From positions 2,037,501 to 2,101,500 of the forward strand of contig NZ_CP157875.1 in NCBI RefSeq assembly GCF_040215105.1: 64,000 bases of DNA, written 5' to 3'. The position numbers and the translations under genes are program-made. Positions 56,970-64,000 of the stretch are shown piece after piece. This DNA is from Aeromonas veronii (GTDB lineage: Bacteria > Pseudomonadota > Gammaproteobacteria > Enterobacterales > Aeromonadaceae). The notes under the pieces are model-generated. The model did no database searches and had not been told where the DNA came from. It was given only the letters and a program-made list of their open reading frames with translations. Positions within the stretch are counted from its first letter, which is position 1. Each line of letters starts with the position of its first letter.

Positions 56970-57046
56970 TGGTGCGTCCTAGTGGATTCGAACCACCGAC
57001 CCCCACCATGTCAAGGTGGTGCTCTAACCAGCTGAGCTAAGGACGC
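56970..57046 (-). tRNA. tRNA-Val (anticodon GAC)
   Basis: The minus strand reads GCGTCCTTAGCTCAGCTGG to the 3' end AGGACGCACCA. The seven-base anticodon loop is TTGACAT, giving GAC. Acceptor, D, anticodon and T arms all pair, and the CCA is encoded. It is the last of five in the array and the one nearest the terminator. Confidence 0.97.
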
Positions 57047-57079
57047 AGGGTGCGCTGTGCGACTTTGATTGCAGGGAAG

Positions 57080-57156
57080 TGGTGGGTTTAATTGGATTCG
57101 AACCAACGACCCCTACCATGTCAAGGTAGTGCTCTAACCAACTGAGCTATAAACCC
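57080..57156 (-). tRNA. tRNA-Val (anticodon GAC), second isodecoder
   Basis: The minus strand reads GGGTTTATAGCTCAGTTGG to TAAACCCACCA. The anticodon loop is TTGACAT, as in its neighbours, but the acceptor stem (GGGTTTA) and T arm differ. CCA is encoded. Confidence 0.96.
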
Positions 57157-57213
57157 ACATCGTTCCGTGCTGCTATCCCCGTGATGGAGCAGATGTACTC
57201 ATTCACGGCAATA

Positions 57214-57290
57214 TGGTGCGTCCTAGTGGATTCGAACCACCGACCCCCACCATGTCAAGGTGGTGCTCTAACCAGCTGAGCTAAGGACGC
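57214..57290 (-). tRNA. tRNA-Val (anticodon GAC)
   Basis: Identical in form to the tRNA at 56970-57046 (acceptor GCGTCCT/AGGACGC, anticodon GAC, encoded CCA). Confidence 0.97.
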
Positions 57291-57311
57291 AAATTCTGTG
57301 TTGTATCGTGA

Positions 57312-57388
57312 TGGTGCGTCCTAGTGGATTCGAACCACCGACCCCCACCATGTCAAGGTGGTGCTCTAACCAGCTGAGCTAAGGACGC
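57312..57388 (-). tRNA. tRNA-Val (anticodon GAC)
   Basis: Third copy of the GCGTCCT type, 21 bp from the previous one; anticodon GAC, encoded CCA. Confidence 0.97.
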
Positions 57389-57404
57389 ATCACGAACAGA
57401 TAAG

Positions 57405-57481
57405 TGGTGGGTTTAATTGGATTCGAACCAACGACCCCTACCATGTCAAGGTAGTGCTCTAACCAACTGAGCTATAAACCC
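57405..57481 (-). tRNA. tRNA-Val (anticodon GAC), second isodecoder
   Basis: Second copy of the GGGTTTA type. It is the first gene of the array in the direction of transcription, just after the promoter and a leader hairpin. CCA is encoded. Confidence 0.96.
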
Positions 57482-57490
57482 ACTTCAACA

Positions 57491-57509
57491 ACGCCAGCAT
57501 TGCTGGCGT
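57491..57509 (-). other. Palindrome in the leader of the tRNA-Val transcript
   Basis: ACGCCAGCA and TGCTGGCGT pair around one base. It lies between the -10 box and the first tRNA, so the primary transcript may begin with a hairpin. Confidence 0.6.
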
Positions 57510-57516
57510 GGTCGGC

Positions 57517-57545
57517 ATACTACCCATGGCCCCCAAGGCTGTCAA
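57517..57545 (-). promoter_or_regulatory. Promoter of the tRNA-Val array
   Basis: On the minus strand a perfect -35 TTGACA (57540-57545) and a -10 TAGTAT (57517-57522) are 17 bp apart. The GC-rich bases after the -10 (GCCGACC) look like a stringent-type discriminator. Confidence 0.85.
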
Positions 57546-57654
57546 CAAGGGACATGCACAAAGGAGACTGTTTGCCCAGTTCTTGCGCAGCCTGTTGATT
57601 TTGCAGGCGAGCCGCCTGGAAAGCGCGGCTCGCGATGCTGCTCATCGGCCTCGA

Positions 57655-59040
57655 TCACTGGGCCCGGGAGAGGGCGGTGCAGGCCTCGGGGCTGGCGAAG
57701 CGGCCATAGATGATGCGCAGGCGAGCCCCCAGCATCAGGGCGGCGCCGGTCAGGCCGACGATGAAGCCGACCCAGAAGCCTTGCGGGCCCATACGCGGCA
57801 CCACCCAGTCGGTCAGCCCCAGGATCATGCCGGTGGGCAGCCCCATGCCCCAGTAGGCGACGATGGTGATGTAGAAGATGGCCTGGGTGTCCTTGTAACC
57901 GCGCAGGGCCGCGGCGGCCACCACCTGTACCGAGTCGGAGATCTGGTAGATGGCAGCAAAGAACAGCAGGATCGCCGCCAGGGCGATTACCTGCTGATCA
58001 TCGGTGTAGATCCCCGCGATATGTTCGCGCAGCAGTACTGTAATGGCGGCGGTGCCGGCGGCGACCGCCATCCCCAGCATCAGGCCGGTGCGGGCGGCGA
58101 CCCGGGCATGATCCGGCCGGCCTTCGCCGATGTTGTGGCCGACCCGGATGGTGACCCCCACCCCGATGGACAGGGGCAGCATGAACACCAGGCTCGAGAA
58201 GTTCAGCGCTATCTGGTGGCTCGCCACCGTCTCTGCGCCAAACGGCGCCAGCATCAGGGCCACCACGGTAAACAGGGTCACCTCGCAGAAGATGGCCATG
58301 GCGATGGGGAAGCCCAAGCGGAACAGACGCCAGAGCCGGCTGCCGTTGGGGCGGGCGAGCTGGGCGAACAGGTTGATCTTCTTGAAATGGGAGGAGAATT
58401 TCACATAGACGATCATCGCCAGCAGCATGGCCCAGAGCACGATGGCGGTGGCCACGCCGCAACCCACGCCACCGAGCTTGGGCATGCCGAAGTGGCCATG
58501 GATGAAGATGTAGTTCGCCGGAATATTGACCGCGAGCCCCACGAAGCCGATCACCATGGTGGGCATGGTGTGGGAGAGCCCCTCGCTGAAGTTGCGCAGC
58601 ACCTGGAACAGCACGAAGGCGGGCAGGCCCCAGAGAATGGCATGCAGATAGCCGGCGGTCTTGGCGGCCATCACGGGATCCACGTCCATGAATTGCAGCG
58701 CCAGCGGACTGAAATAGAGGGCCACCATGGCGATGGGGGTCACCATCAGCGCCAGCCAGAAGCCCTGGTGTACGGCCGGGCGGATCTCGTCCCGTTTACG
58801 GGCGCCGTTGAGCTGGGAGACGATGGGGGTGAGGGCCATGATGATGCCCTGAACCAGCAAGATGATCGGCAGCCAGAAACTGGAGGCCACCGACACTGCG
58901 GCGAGATCCACGGCGCTGACCTGTCCCGCCATCACGGTATCGACAAAGTTCATGGCGATCTGGGCCACCTGGGCGACCAGAATGGGGCTGGCAAGACGAA
59001 CGAGTTGTTTCGCCTCGGACCAATAACGTTGCACTGACAC
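57655..59040 (-). CDS. norM: MATE family multidrug efflux protein
   Basis: A 461-residue inner-membrane protein with twelve predicted helices, the NorM/MdtK size. N-terminal ASPILVAQVAQIAMNFVDTVMAG and C-terminal half GFPIAMAIFCEVTLFTVVALMLAPFGAETVASHQ are characteristic repeats of MATE pumps. Acidic residues suited for Na+ or H+ coupling are present (D in NFVDTVMAG, E in IFCEVTLF). It is divergent from yaeP/ribE, a neighbourhood also found in E. coli (mdtK next to riboflavin synthase). Confidence 0.93.
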   Translation of the reverse strand: MSVQRYWSEAKQLVRLASPILVAQVAQIAMNFVDTVMAGQVSAVDLAAVSVASSFWLPIILLVQGIIMALTPIVSQLNGARKRDEIRPAVHQGFWLALMVTPIAMVALYFSPLALQFMDVDPVMAAKTAGYLHAILWGLPAFVLFQVLRNFSEGLSHTMPTMVIGFVGLAVNIPANYIFIHGHFGMPKLGGVGCGVATAIVLWAMLLAMIVYVKFSSHFKKINLFAQLARPNGSRLWRLFRLGFPIAMAIFCEVTLFTVVALMLAPFGAETVASHQIALNFSSLVFMLPLSIGVGVTIRVGHNIGEGRPDHARVAARTGLMLGMAVAAGTAAITVLLREHIAGIYTDDQQVIALAAILLFFAAIYQISDSVQVVAAAALRGYKDTQAIFYITIVAYWGMGLPTGMILGLTDWVVPRMGPQGFWVGFIVGLTGAALMLGARLRIIYGRFASPEACTALSRAQ

Positions 59041-59181
59041 CTCCGAGTGGATCAGATAATAGGGAAAGAACGGGTAATTGAGAGGAGCTTTTGCCTCCCC
59101 GGAGCCGGGGAGACAAAGAGCGGGGGTGTCATTCTAGCCTGAAAAACCGCCGACGGGAAAGCGCTGACGGGGATGCCGGGA

Positions 59182-59388
59182 TCAGGCGTCCTCGTGATCG
59201 CTGATCAGCAGGTTGGCGGCGGCGTAAGCGGCCTGCTCGCGCAGATCACTGGGCACCCGCTCGTCACCGGCCACGGCGTTGAGGGCGCGAATGGTGGCGG
59301 CGATGGCGTTCGGCACATAACCCTGCTCCCCCGAGCCAATCTGGTTATAGGCGATGCGAATGGCTTCACAGCATTGATATACCTGCAT
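59182..59388 (-). CDS. yaeP: UPF0253 family protein YaeP
   Basis: A 68-residue protein similar in layout to E. coli YaeP: an N-terminal helix with [21 protein letters not shown] in the centre and [15 protein letters not shown] at the end, which is the best conserved part. The function is unknown. It is a short separate gene between norM and ribE. Confidence 0.88.
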   Translation of the reverse strand: MQVYQCCEAIRIAYNQIGSGEQGYVPNAIAATIRALNAVAGDERVPSDLREQAAYAAANLLISDHEDA

Positions 59389-59525
59389 ATTTACTTCCTT
59401 TGATAGCCGGGTCTGACTGTCGTCACTATAGCGATCGTCGCCCGCCTTGTCAGCCGCTGCGCTTGTCTTGCGAAATGGTGGGGGTTAACCTGCCAGCAAT
59501 TTTTTGGACAAGCAGGAGACGAGAC

Positions 59526-60137
59526 ATGTTCACCGGCATAGTACAGGGCACCGCCGAACTGGTGGCCTTCACCGAACAGCCCAATTTTCGCACCCACGTG
59601 ATCCGCATGCCGGGCCCGGCCTGGGGAGAGGGGCTGGCGCTCGGCGCCTCCGTCGCCCACAACGGCTGCTGCCTGACCGTGACCCGGATCGACGGGGAAC
59701 TGGTCAGCTTCGATCTGATGCAGGAGACCCTGCGCCTCACCAACCTGGGCGCGCTGAAGGTGGGGGACAAGGTGAACGTGGAGCGGGCGGCCCGCTTTGG
59801 CGACGAGATAGGCGGCCATGCCATGTCCGGCCACATCATGGGCACGGCGGATGTGATCTCGGTCATCGATACCCCGAACAACCGTCAGGTGTGGTATCGC
59901 CAGGCCCCCGAGCTCATGAAATACGTGCTGACCAAGGGTTACATCGGCATCGACGGCATCAGCCTGACTGTCGGCGAGGTGCGGGAGCATGAATTCTGCG
60001 TCAACCTCATTCCCGAGACCCTGGCCCGTACCAACCTGGGCTGGGTCAAGGCAGGCTGGCGCACCAACATCGAGATCGATCCCCAGACCCAGGCCATCGT
60101 CGACACGGTGGAGCGGGTGCTGGCGGCCCGCAGTTAA
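59526..60137 (+). CDS. ribE: Riboflavin synthase, alpha subunit
   Basis: A 203-residue enzyme that makes riboflavin from two molecules of 6,7-dimethyl-8-ribityllumazine. It has the absolute N-terminal signature MFTGIVQG and two homologous lumazine-binding domains ([12 protein letters not shown] in the first, [10 protein letters not shown] in the second). CAGGAG lies nine bases before ATG 59526; the open frame extends upstream without meaning. No FMN riboswitch is visible ahead of it. Confidence 0.97.
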   Translation: MFTGIVQGTAELVAFTEQPNFRTHVIRMPGPAWGEGLALGASVAHNGCCLTVTRIDGELVSFDLMQETLRLTNLGALKVGDKVNVERAARFGDEIGGHAMSGHIMGTADVISVIDTPNNRQVWYRQAPELMKYVLTKGYIGIDGISLTVGEVREHEFCVNLIPETLARTNLGWVKAGWRTNIEIDPQTQAIVDTVERVLAARS

Positions 60138-60160
60138 TCCGACATCTCGTGATGGATGCT

Positions 60161-60190
60161 AAAAGGCCAGCAGATTGCTGGACTTTTTTA
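60161..60190 (+). terminator. Terminator after ribE
   Basis: CCAGCA (60167-60172) and TGCTGG (60176-60181) pair, with A-run before and T-run after; the A and T runs can extend the stem. Confidence 0.85.
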
Positions 60191-60277
60191 CATTTTATAG
60201 ATCGTTTATATCGTCAACTCTAAGTCAGGCAGTTCACGTCACTGCCTTGTGCAGGGTAACAACAACGCCCGGCGCCG

Positions 60278-60481
60278 TTAGAACAGCTGCTCGTCGTCCG
60301 CATCCACAAACAGCTGCAGGCAGTCGCGCACCTCGTCCCGGTGCAGCCGCAGGTGGATGGGGTTGCAGCAGGCCATGCAATCCTCGTAGAACTCCTGATC
60401 CCCCTGGCTGGCGTCCAGCTCGACCCGGGTGTGGTGGCCGCAGTGGGGGCAGACGATGCGCTTGCTGGTGTACTCGATCAT
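60278..60481 (-). CDS. CPXCG motif-containing cysteine-rich protein
   Basis: A 67-residue protein with CPHCGHH at residues 11-17 and a second pair CMACC at residues 35-39, a zinc-ribbon layout. This agrees with the small CPXCG proteins of gammaproteobacteria. The function is unknown. It converges on ribE. Confidence 0.88.
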   Translation of the reverse strand: MIEYTSKRIVCPHCGHHTRVELDASQGDQEFYEDCMACCNPIHLRLHRDEVRDCLQLFVDADDEQLF

Positions 60482-60693
60482 GGTGACCTCCCGGGGCCGA
60501 CTGGCCGCCTCTTTCCCCTGATTCTAGTCGGGGAGGGCAGAGGCATCCGCGAGCAAGCGCACGTTTAGGGAAAGGGGCCGCGGCGGCGGGCTTCGGGGGC
60601 AGACAGGCTTGCGCGGGGTTATCGCGAGGCTGGCCCCTTGTCATTCCTTACGTGGGCCGCAGGCGTTACCCCAGCGTATTGATTGGCGAGAGG

Positions 60694-60723
60694 AAAATAA
60701 GCAGCCCCGCCTGAGCGGGGCTG
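60694..60723 (-). terminator. Terminator of the hxpB transcript, beyond the orphan copies
   Basis: On the minus strand AGCCCCGC and GCGGGGCT (60703-60722) pair around TCAG and lead into TTATTTT. It lies after both orphan copies of the hxpB 3' end, so these are transcribed as 3' untranslated RNA. Confidence 0.85.
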
Positions 60724-60751
60724 ACCAACAGGGTCGGCAAGGTCAGATGAC

Positions 60752-60888
60752 TCAGGCTATCCAGCGTTCCAGCATGTCGCCATTCAGCTCGGCCAGTGAG
60801 CGGAGCTCGTGATCGGCGATGGCGAGACGGGGATCGCCGACCAGGGCGGGGTGGATGGGAACGATCAGCGCCTTGTTATCCGGCTGAC
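60752..60888 (-). repeat. Third copy of the hxpB 3' end (orphan C-terminus)
   Basis: A 137-bp unit ending in the same stop (TGA) as hxpB. It codes in frame for KALIVPIHPALVGDP...LERWIA. It is nearly identical to the copy next to it but differs from hxpB at several synonymous sites. It has no upstream domain. Confidence 0.92.
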
Positions 60889-61025
60889 TCAGGCTATCCA
60901 GCGTTCCAGCATGCCACCATTCAGCTCGGCCAGGGAGCGGAGCTCGTGATCGGCGATGGCGAGGCGGGGATCGCCGACCAGGGCGGGGTGCATGGGAACG
61001 ATCAGCGCCTTGTTATCCGGCTGAC
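60889..61025 (-). repeat. Second copy of the hxpB 3' end (orphan C-terminus)
   Basis: A 137-bp unit directly behind the hxpB stop. It codes in frame for KALIVPMHPALVGDP and continues to LERWIA and TGA. Against hxpB it has at least nine synonymous codon changes, one extra codon and one three-residue change (DDD to NGG). An internal ATG (MHPALVG) could start a short peptide of about 34 residues, but no ribosome site is apparent. Confidence 0.92.
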
Positions 61026-61685
61026 TCAGGCTATCCAGCGTTCCAGCATATCGTCGTCCAGCTCGGCCAGGGAGCGGAGCTCGTGATCGGCAATGGCGAG
61101 ACGGGGATCGCCCACTAGGGCGGGATCCGGCACGATGAGTGCTTTCATGGAGGCGGCCTTGGCAGCCAGCAGCCCGGTGAAGCTGTCCTCGATGGCCAGA
61201 CAGTGCACCGGCAGCACGCCGAGCTTCTCGGCGGCGTGGATGTAGACATCCGGGTGGGGTTTGCCAAAGCGCTCTACCTCGGCGGAGTGCACCGCGAGGA
61301 AACGCTCCTTGATGCCGAGCTTGCCGAGCACCGCCTCCACCATGGAGAAGGGAGAGGAGGTGGCGAGGCCGATCTTGAGGCCGCGGGCCTCCATCAATGC
61401 CAGCGCTTCCAGCACGCCCTCCTTGGGCTGGCCCTCACTCAGGATGAGGGCAATGACCTGATCCAGGATGCGTTGTACCACCTCTTCCTGGCTCGGGCCG
61501 CTCCAGGGGCGAATGCGATACCAGTGCGCCACCAGCTGATCGATACGCACGCCGATGGTGGAGTTGCAATCTTCCTCGGTGTGGAAGTGGCCAAGCTCGG
61601 AGAATACGGCCATCTGGGCCCGTTGCCAAAAGGGTTCGGAATCGATCAGGACACCGTCCATATCGAAGATCACGGCAGTTAACAT
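61026..61685 (-). CDS. hxpB: HAD-family hexitol/sugar phosphatase (HxpB/YniC-like)
   Basis: A 219-residue HAD-IA phosphatase. The start MLTAVIFDMDGVLIDSEP (ATG 61685) has AGGAG six bases ahead. Motif I is DMDGV, motif II ATSSP, motif III lysine in GKPHPDVY and motif IV EDSFTG. The cap region GVRIDQLVAHWY...PWSGPSQEEVV closely follows E. coli HxpB/YniC, which dephosphorylates 2-deoxyglucose-6-phosphate and hexitol phosphates. Its last forty codons are repeated twice downstream, as reported separately. Confidence 0.92.
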   Translation of the reverse strand: MLTAVIFDMDGVLIDSEPFWQRAQMAVFSELGHFHTEEDCNSTIGVRIDQLVAHWYRIRPWSGPSQEEVVQRILDQVIALILSEGQPKEGVLEALALMEARGLKIGLATSSPFSMVEAVLGKLGIKERFLAVHSAEVERFGKPHPDVYIHAAEKLGVLPVHCLAIEDSFTGLLAAKAASMKALIVPDPALVGDPRLAIADHELRSLAELDDDMLERWIA

Positions 61686-61737
61686 CATTGACTCCTGACA
61701 AGGTTGAAGGGGGATTATAAGCCGGACGGGCAAATGC

Positions 61738-61761
61738 AAAAGGGGCATTTCACTGCCCCTT
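61738..61761 (-). terminator. Possible weak terminator between purT and hxpB
   Basis: AAGGGGCA (61740-61747) pairs with TGCCCCTT (61754-61761); on the minus strand it leads into TTTTGC. The T-run is short, so some read-through into hxpB is likely. Confidence 0.5.
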
Positions 61762-61791
61762 GCGCCCGATCATGCCCGGGGGGGCGTCTGC

Positions 61792-62970
61792 TTAAAGGAT
61801 GACCTCGACGCTCGCAGCCACCGCCTTGGCCCGCGCGATGGCCTCCTCGCAGTGCAGGCCACGGGCGAGTGCGACCCCGAGGCGGCGGCGACCGGCGATC
61901 TCCGGCTTGCCAAAGAGCCGCAGCTGGGCGCCCGGCACCAGGGCCAGAGCCTCGCCAATGCCCTGATAGCGGATGTCCTGGCTGTGGCCGTCCCGCAGTA
62001 CCACGGCGGAGGCGCTCGGCCCGTACTGGTTGATGGCGCCGATGGGCAGCCCCAGGATGGCGCGCACGTGCAGGGCAAATTCGGAGAGATCCTGGGAGAT
62101 GAGCGTCACCATGCCGGTGTCGTGGGGACGGGGGGAAACCTCGCTGAACCAGACGTTTTCCCCCTGCACGAACAGCTCGACCCCGAACAGACCGTAGCCG
62201 CCGAGGGCCTCGACCACCTTGGCGGCGACCTCTTTGGCGCGGGCCAGGGCCAGCTCGCTCATGGCCTGGGGCTGCCAGGATTCGCGATAGTCGCCATCCT
62301 CCTGGCGGTGACCGATGGGATCGCAGAAGTGGATGCCATCCACCGCCCGCACCGTGAGCAGGGTGATCTCGTAGTCAAAAGGCACGAAGCCCTCGACGAT
62401 CACCTTGCCACGACCGGCCCGGCCCCCCTCCTGGGCATAGGTCCAGGCGTCGTCCAGCTTGGCAAGATCGCGCAGCAGGCTCTGGCCCTTGCCGGAGGAG
62501 CTCATCACCGGTTTGACCACGCAGGGCAGGCCGATGGCGGCCACGGCGGCGTCAAATTCGGCCTTGCTCTGGGCGAAGCGATAGGTCGAGGTAGGCAGGC
62601 CCAGCTCCTCGGCGGCGAGGCGGCGGATCCCTTCCCGGTTCATGGTGAGCTGGGTGGCACGGGCGTTCGGCACCACGTTCACCCCTTCCTGTTCGAGGGT
62701 TGCCAGGGTGTCGGTGGCGATGGCTTCAATCTCGGGGATGATGAGATCGGGTTTGACCTGATTGACCAGGGCGCGCAGGGCGGCGCCATCGAGCATGTCC
62801 AGCACATGGGCTTGGTGCGCCACCTGCATGGCGGGGGCGCCTGCGTAGCGATCGGCGGCAATGACCTCGATGCCAAGACGTTGCAGTTCGATGGCGACTT
62901 CCTTGCCGAGCTCCCCCGAGCCCAGCAGCAGGGCACGGGTGGCAGAGGGGCGGGTGGCGGTTCCAAACAT
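61792..62970 (-). CDS. purT: Formate-dependent phosphoribosylglycinamide formyltransferase
   Basis: A 392-residue ATP-grasp enzyme that converts GAR to formyl-GAR with ATP and formate in purine synthesis. The start [28 protein letters not shown] (ATG 62970) has GGAGAG ahead and gives exactly the E. coli length. ATP-grasp blocks [25 protein letters not shown] and [16 protein letters not shown] are intact. Confidence 0.97.
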   Translation of the reverse strand: MFGTATRPSATRALLLGSGELGKEVAIELQRLGIEVIAADRYAGAPAMQVAHQAHVLDMLDGAALRALVNQVKPDLIIPEIEAIATDTLATLEQEGVNVVPNARATQLTMNREGIRRLAAEELGLPTSTYRFAQSKAEFDAAVAAIGLPCVVKPVMSSSGKGQSLLRDLAKLDDAWTYAQEGGRAGRGKVIVEGFVPFDYEITLLTVRAVDGIHFCDPIGHRQEDGDYRESWQPQAMSELALARAKEVAAKVVEALGGYGLFGVELFVQGENVWFSEVSPRPHDTGMVTLISQDLSEFALHVRAILGLPIGAINQYGPSASAVVLRDGHSQDIRYQGIGEALALVPGAQLRLFGKPEIAGRRRLGVALARGLHCEEAIARAKAVAASVEVIL

Positions 62971-63029
62971 TCGATCTCTCCTCAGGTTGATGGCCATAGT
63001 ACGGCCACCAGTGTGGCCAACGGGCGGAC

Positions 63030-63057
63030 AAAAAAAGAGGCACGCATGGCGTACCTC
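63030..63057 (-). terminator. Terminator of the EamA transporter gene
   Basis: On the minus strand GAGGTACGC and GCGTGCCTC pair (63037-63057) with one wobble and lead into seven T residues. The stem overlaps the stop codon of the transporter gene. Confidence 0.85.
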
Positions 63058-63961
63058 AGGAAACGGACTTGTGGGCGCGCTGCTCCAGATGGGTCAGCAG
63101 CGTGATGGCGCCAATGATGATGGCGGCGCCGAGCCACAATCGGCCAGGGGGGGCCCAGCCAAATACCAGCCAGCCGGCCAGCACGTTCATGGGCAGCTTG
63201 GCAAAATCGAACGGTTGAACAAAAGAGGCCTCGGCCACGCTGTAGGCGCGGGCGATGGACATCTGGGCCAGCGCCGACAGCACCCCGGAAGCCGCCACCA
63301 GCAGCCACTGGGTCTGGGTCGGCCACTGCCATTCCGGCAGGGCCAGCATGGCGTTGAACGGGGTGCTGAAGATGAGCAGGTAGACGACGATGGTGTGGGA
63401 CGACTCGCTCGCCGCCTGATAGCGCACCAGCAGGGAGTAACCGGCCCAGAACAGGGCGGCCGCCACCGGCAGCAAGGAGGCCCAGCTGAAATCATCGGTC
63501 CAGGGCGCCAGGATCAGCATGGCCCCCACAAAGCCCGCCAGGGTGGCGAGGATGCGGGCCCGGCTCACCTGCTCCTTGAGCAGCAGGGCAGACCCCAGGG
63601 TGGCGAACAGCGGCGAGGTCATCAACAAGGCAATCCCCTGCCAGATGGGCACAGGCACCGCCAGCGCCCAGAGCCAGAACTGGATGCCGATGACGGCAAG
63701 GGCCACCCGCAGCAGGTGCAGACGCAACTGATTGGTCATCAGGGATTGACGCAGGCCGTGGCGGATGAGCCAGGGCAGCAGGCAGACCAGGGCGATCAGG
63801 TACTGGTGGAAGGCGACCTGGGTGGAGGCGAGGCCGAGCTTGAAGCTGACATACTGGCTCAGGCTGTTGACGGCGGCGAAACAGAGACCTGCCACCATCA
63901 TCCAGACTGCACCGGCAAAGGGGGAGTGCCTGCGAGGGAGTGCCATGGGATCCGGAATCAT
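63056..63961 (-). CDS. EamA/DMT-family transporter
   Basis: A 301-residue inner-membrane protein with ten hydrophobic segments and the two EamA repeats ([18 protein letters not shown] and [19 protein letters not shown]). It probably exports or exchanges a small metabolite. ATG 63946 (MALPRR) is an alternative start. It is intact, in contrast to the broken EamA gene at 15025. Confidence 0.88.
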   Translation of the reverse strand: MIPDPMALPRRHSPFAGAVWMMVAGLCFAAVNSLSQYVSFKLGLASTQVAFHQYLIALVCLLPWLIRHGLRQSLMTNQLRLHLLRVALAVIGIQFWLWALAVPVPIWQGIALLMTSPLFATLGSALLLKEQVSRARILATLAGFVGAMLILAPWTDDFSWASLLPVAAALFWAGYSLLVRYQAASESSHTIVVYLLIFSTPFNAMLALPEWQWPTQTQWLLVAASGVLSALAQMSIARAYSVAEASFVQPFDFAKLPMNVLAGWLVFGWAPPGRLWLGAAIIIGAITLLTHLEQRAHKSVS

Positions 63962-64000
63962 GCAAAAAAGTGCGGCGGATCATAACGGCAATCGTTTGTT

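Noticed and set aside
57508-59037. A 509-codon open frame opposite norM
   Set aside because: Very rich in His, Gly and Gln as expected for the complement of a membrane-protein gene; norM itself is unambiguous.
59400-59525. FMN riboswitch ahead of riboflavin synthase
   Set aside because: The conserved RFN core elements are not visible, and the gap to the neighbouring gene is too short for a full aptamer plus switch.

Overview
The window is a GC-rich, gene-dense chromosomal segment of a gammaproteobacterium. The gene set points to Aeromonas or a very close relative: DNA polymerase II under a LexA-like box, purT, yaeP, a norM/ribE divergent pair, 4.5S RNA, a tRNA-Val cluster, and a valine-catabolism operon. 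The genus is an inference from gene content and composition. I see no insertion sequence, integrase, prophage or CRISPR array.

Layout. 1-3.7 kb: 3' part of a valine/branched-chain catabolic operon (enoyl-CoA hydratase, 3-hydroxyisobutyryl-CoA hydrolase, mmsB, SDR), with two orphan copies of the mmsB 3' end behind mmsB. 4-6.4 kb: an APC-family antiporter and a TauE/SafE exporter. 6.5 kb: ffs (4.5S RNA), then 600 bp without a recognisable gene. 7.2-13.2 kb: a Fur-type iron operon on the minus strand (two paralogous binding proteins, permease, ATPase, a pseudoazurin-like cupredoxin, an MFS transporter). 13.5-17.5 kb: an MBL hydrolase, an internally deleted EamA transporter, a LysR regulator, a reductase remnant and an unknown periplasmic protein. 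18.6-28.4 kb: the most distinctive unit, a serine-type sulfatase, its radical-SAM maturase, and a MoxR/DUF58/DUF4381/BatA/BatBC/BatD/HAD series joined mostly by 1-8 nt overlaps.

28.5-36.8 kb: LysR, FdhD, a YdeP-type molybdoenzyme, a diguanylate cyclase, a zinc alcohol dehydrogenase and LysR. 36.9-46.9 kb: GH1 glucosidase, SDR, LysR, AraC, a lipoprotein GH3 glucosidase with an EF-hand loop, a GAF-GGDEF cyclase, nfo, and a Gfo/Idh/MocA oxidoreductase. 47-53.5 kb: LysR and TDT transporter, two tandem lpxM paralogues, a RIO1 kinase behind a possible leader ORF, and pirin. 53.5-64 kb: an aromatic-rich lipoprotein, polB, five tRNA-Val genes, norM, yaeP, ribE, a CPXCG protein, hxpB with two orphan copies of its 3' end, purT and an EamA transporter.

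What stands out: (i) a sulfatase and its maturase built into a complete MoxR/Bat operon, in which the second VWA protein has lost its metal-site aspartate; (ii) the same unusual arrangement at two unrelated genes, mmsB and hxpB, each followed by two diverged, in-frame tandem copies of its own last ~40 codons; (iii) a 16-codon leader ORF built on 11-bp repeats that overlaps the RIO kinase start; and (iv) a cupredoxin inside a Fur-type ABC iron uptake operon. Functional links beyond gene order are inference.
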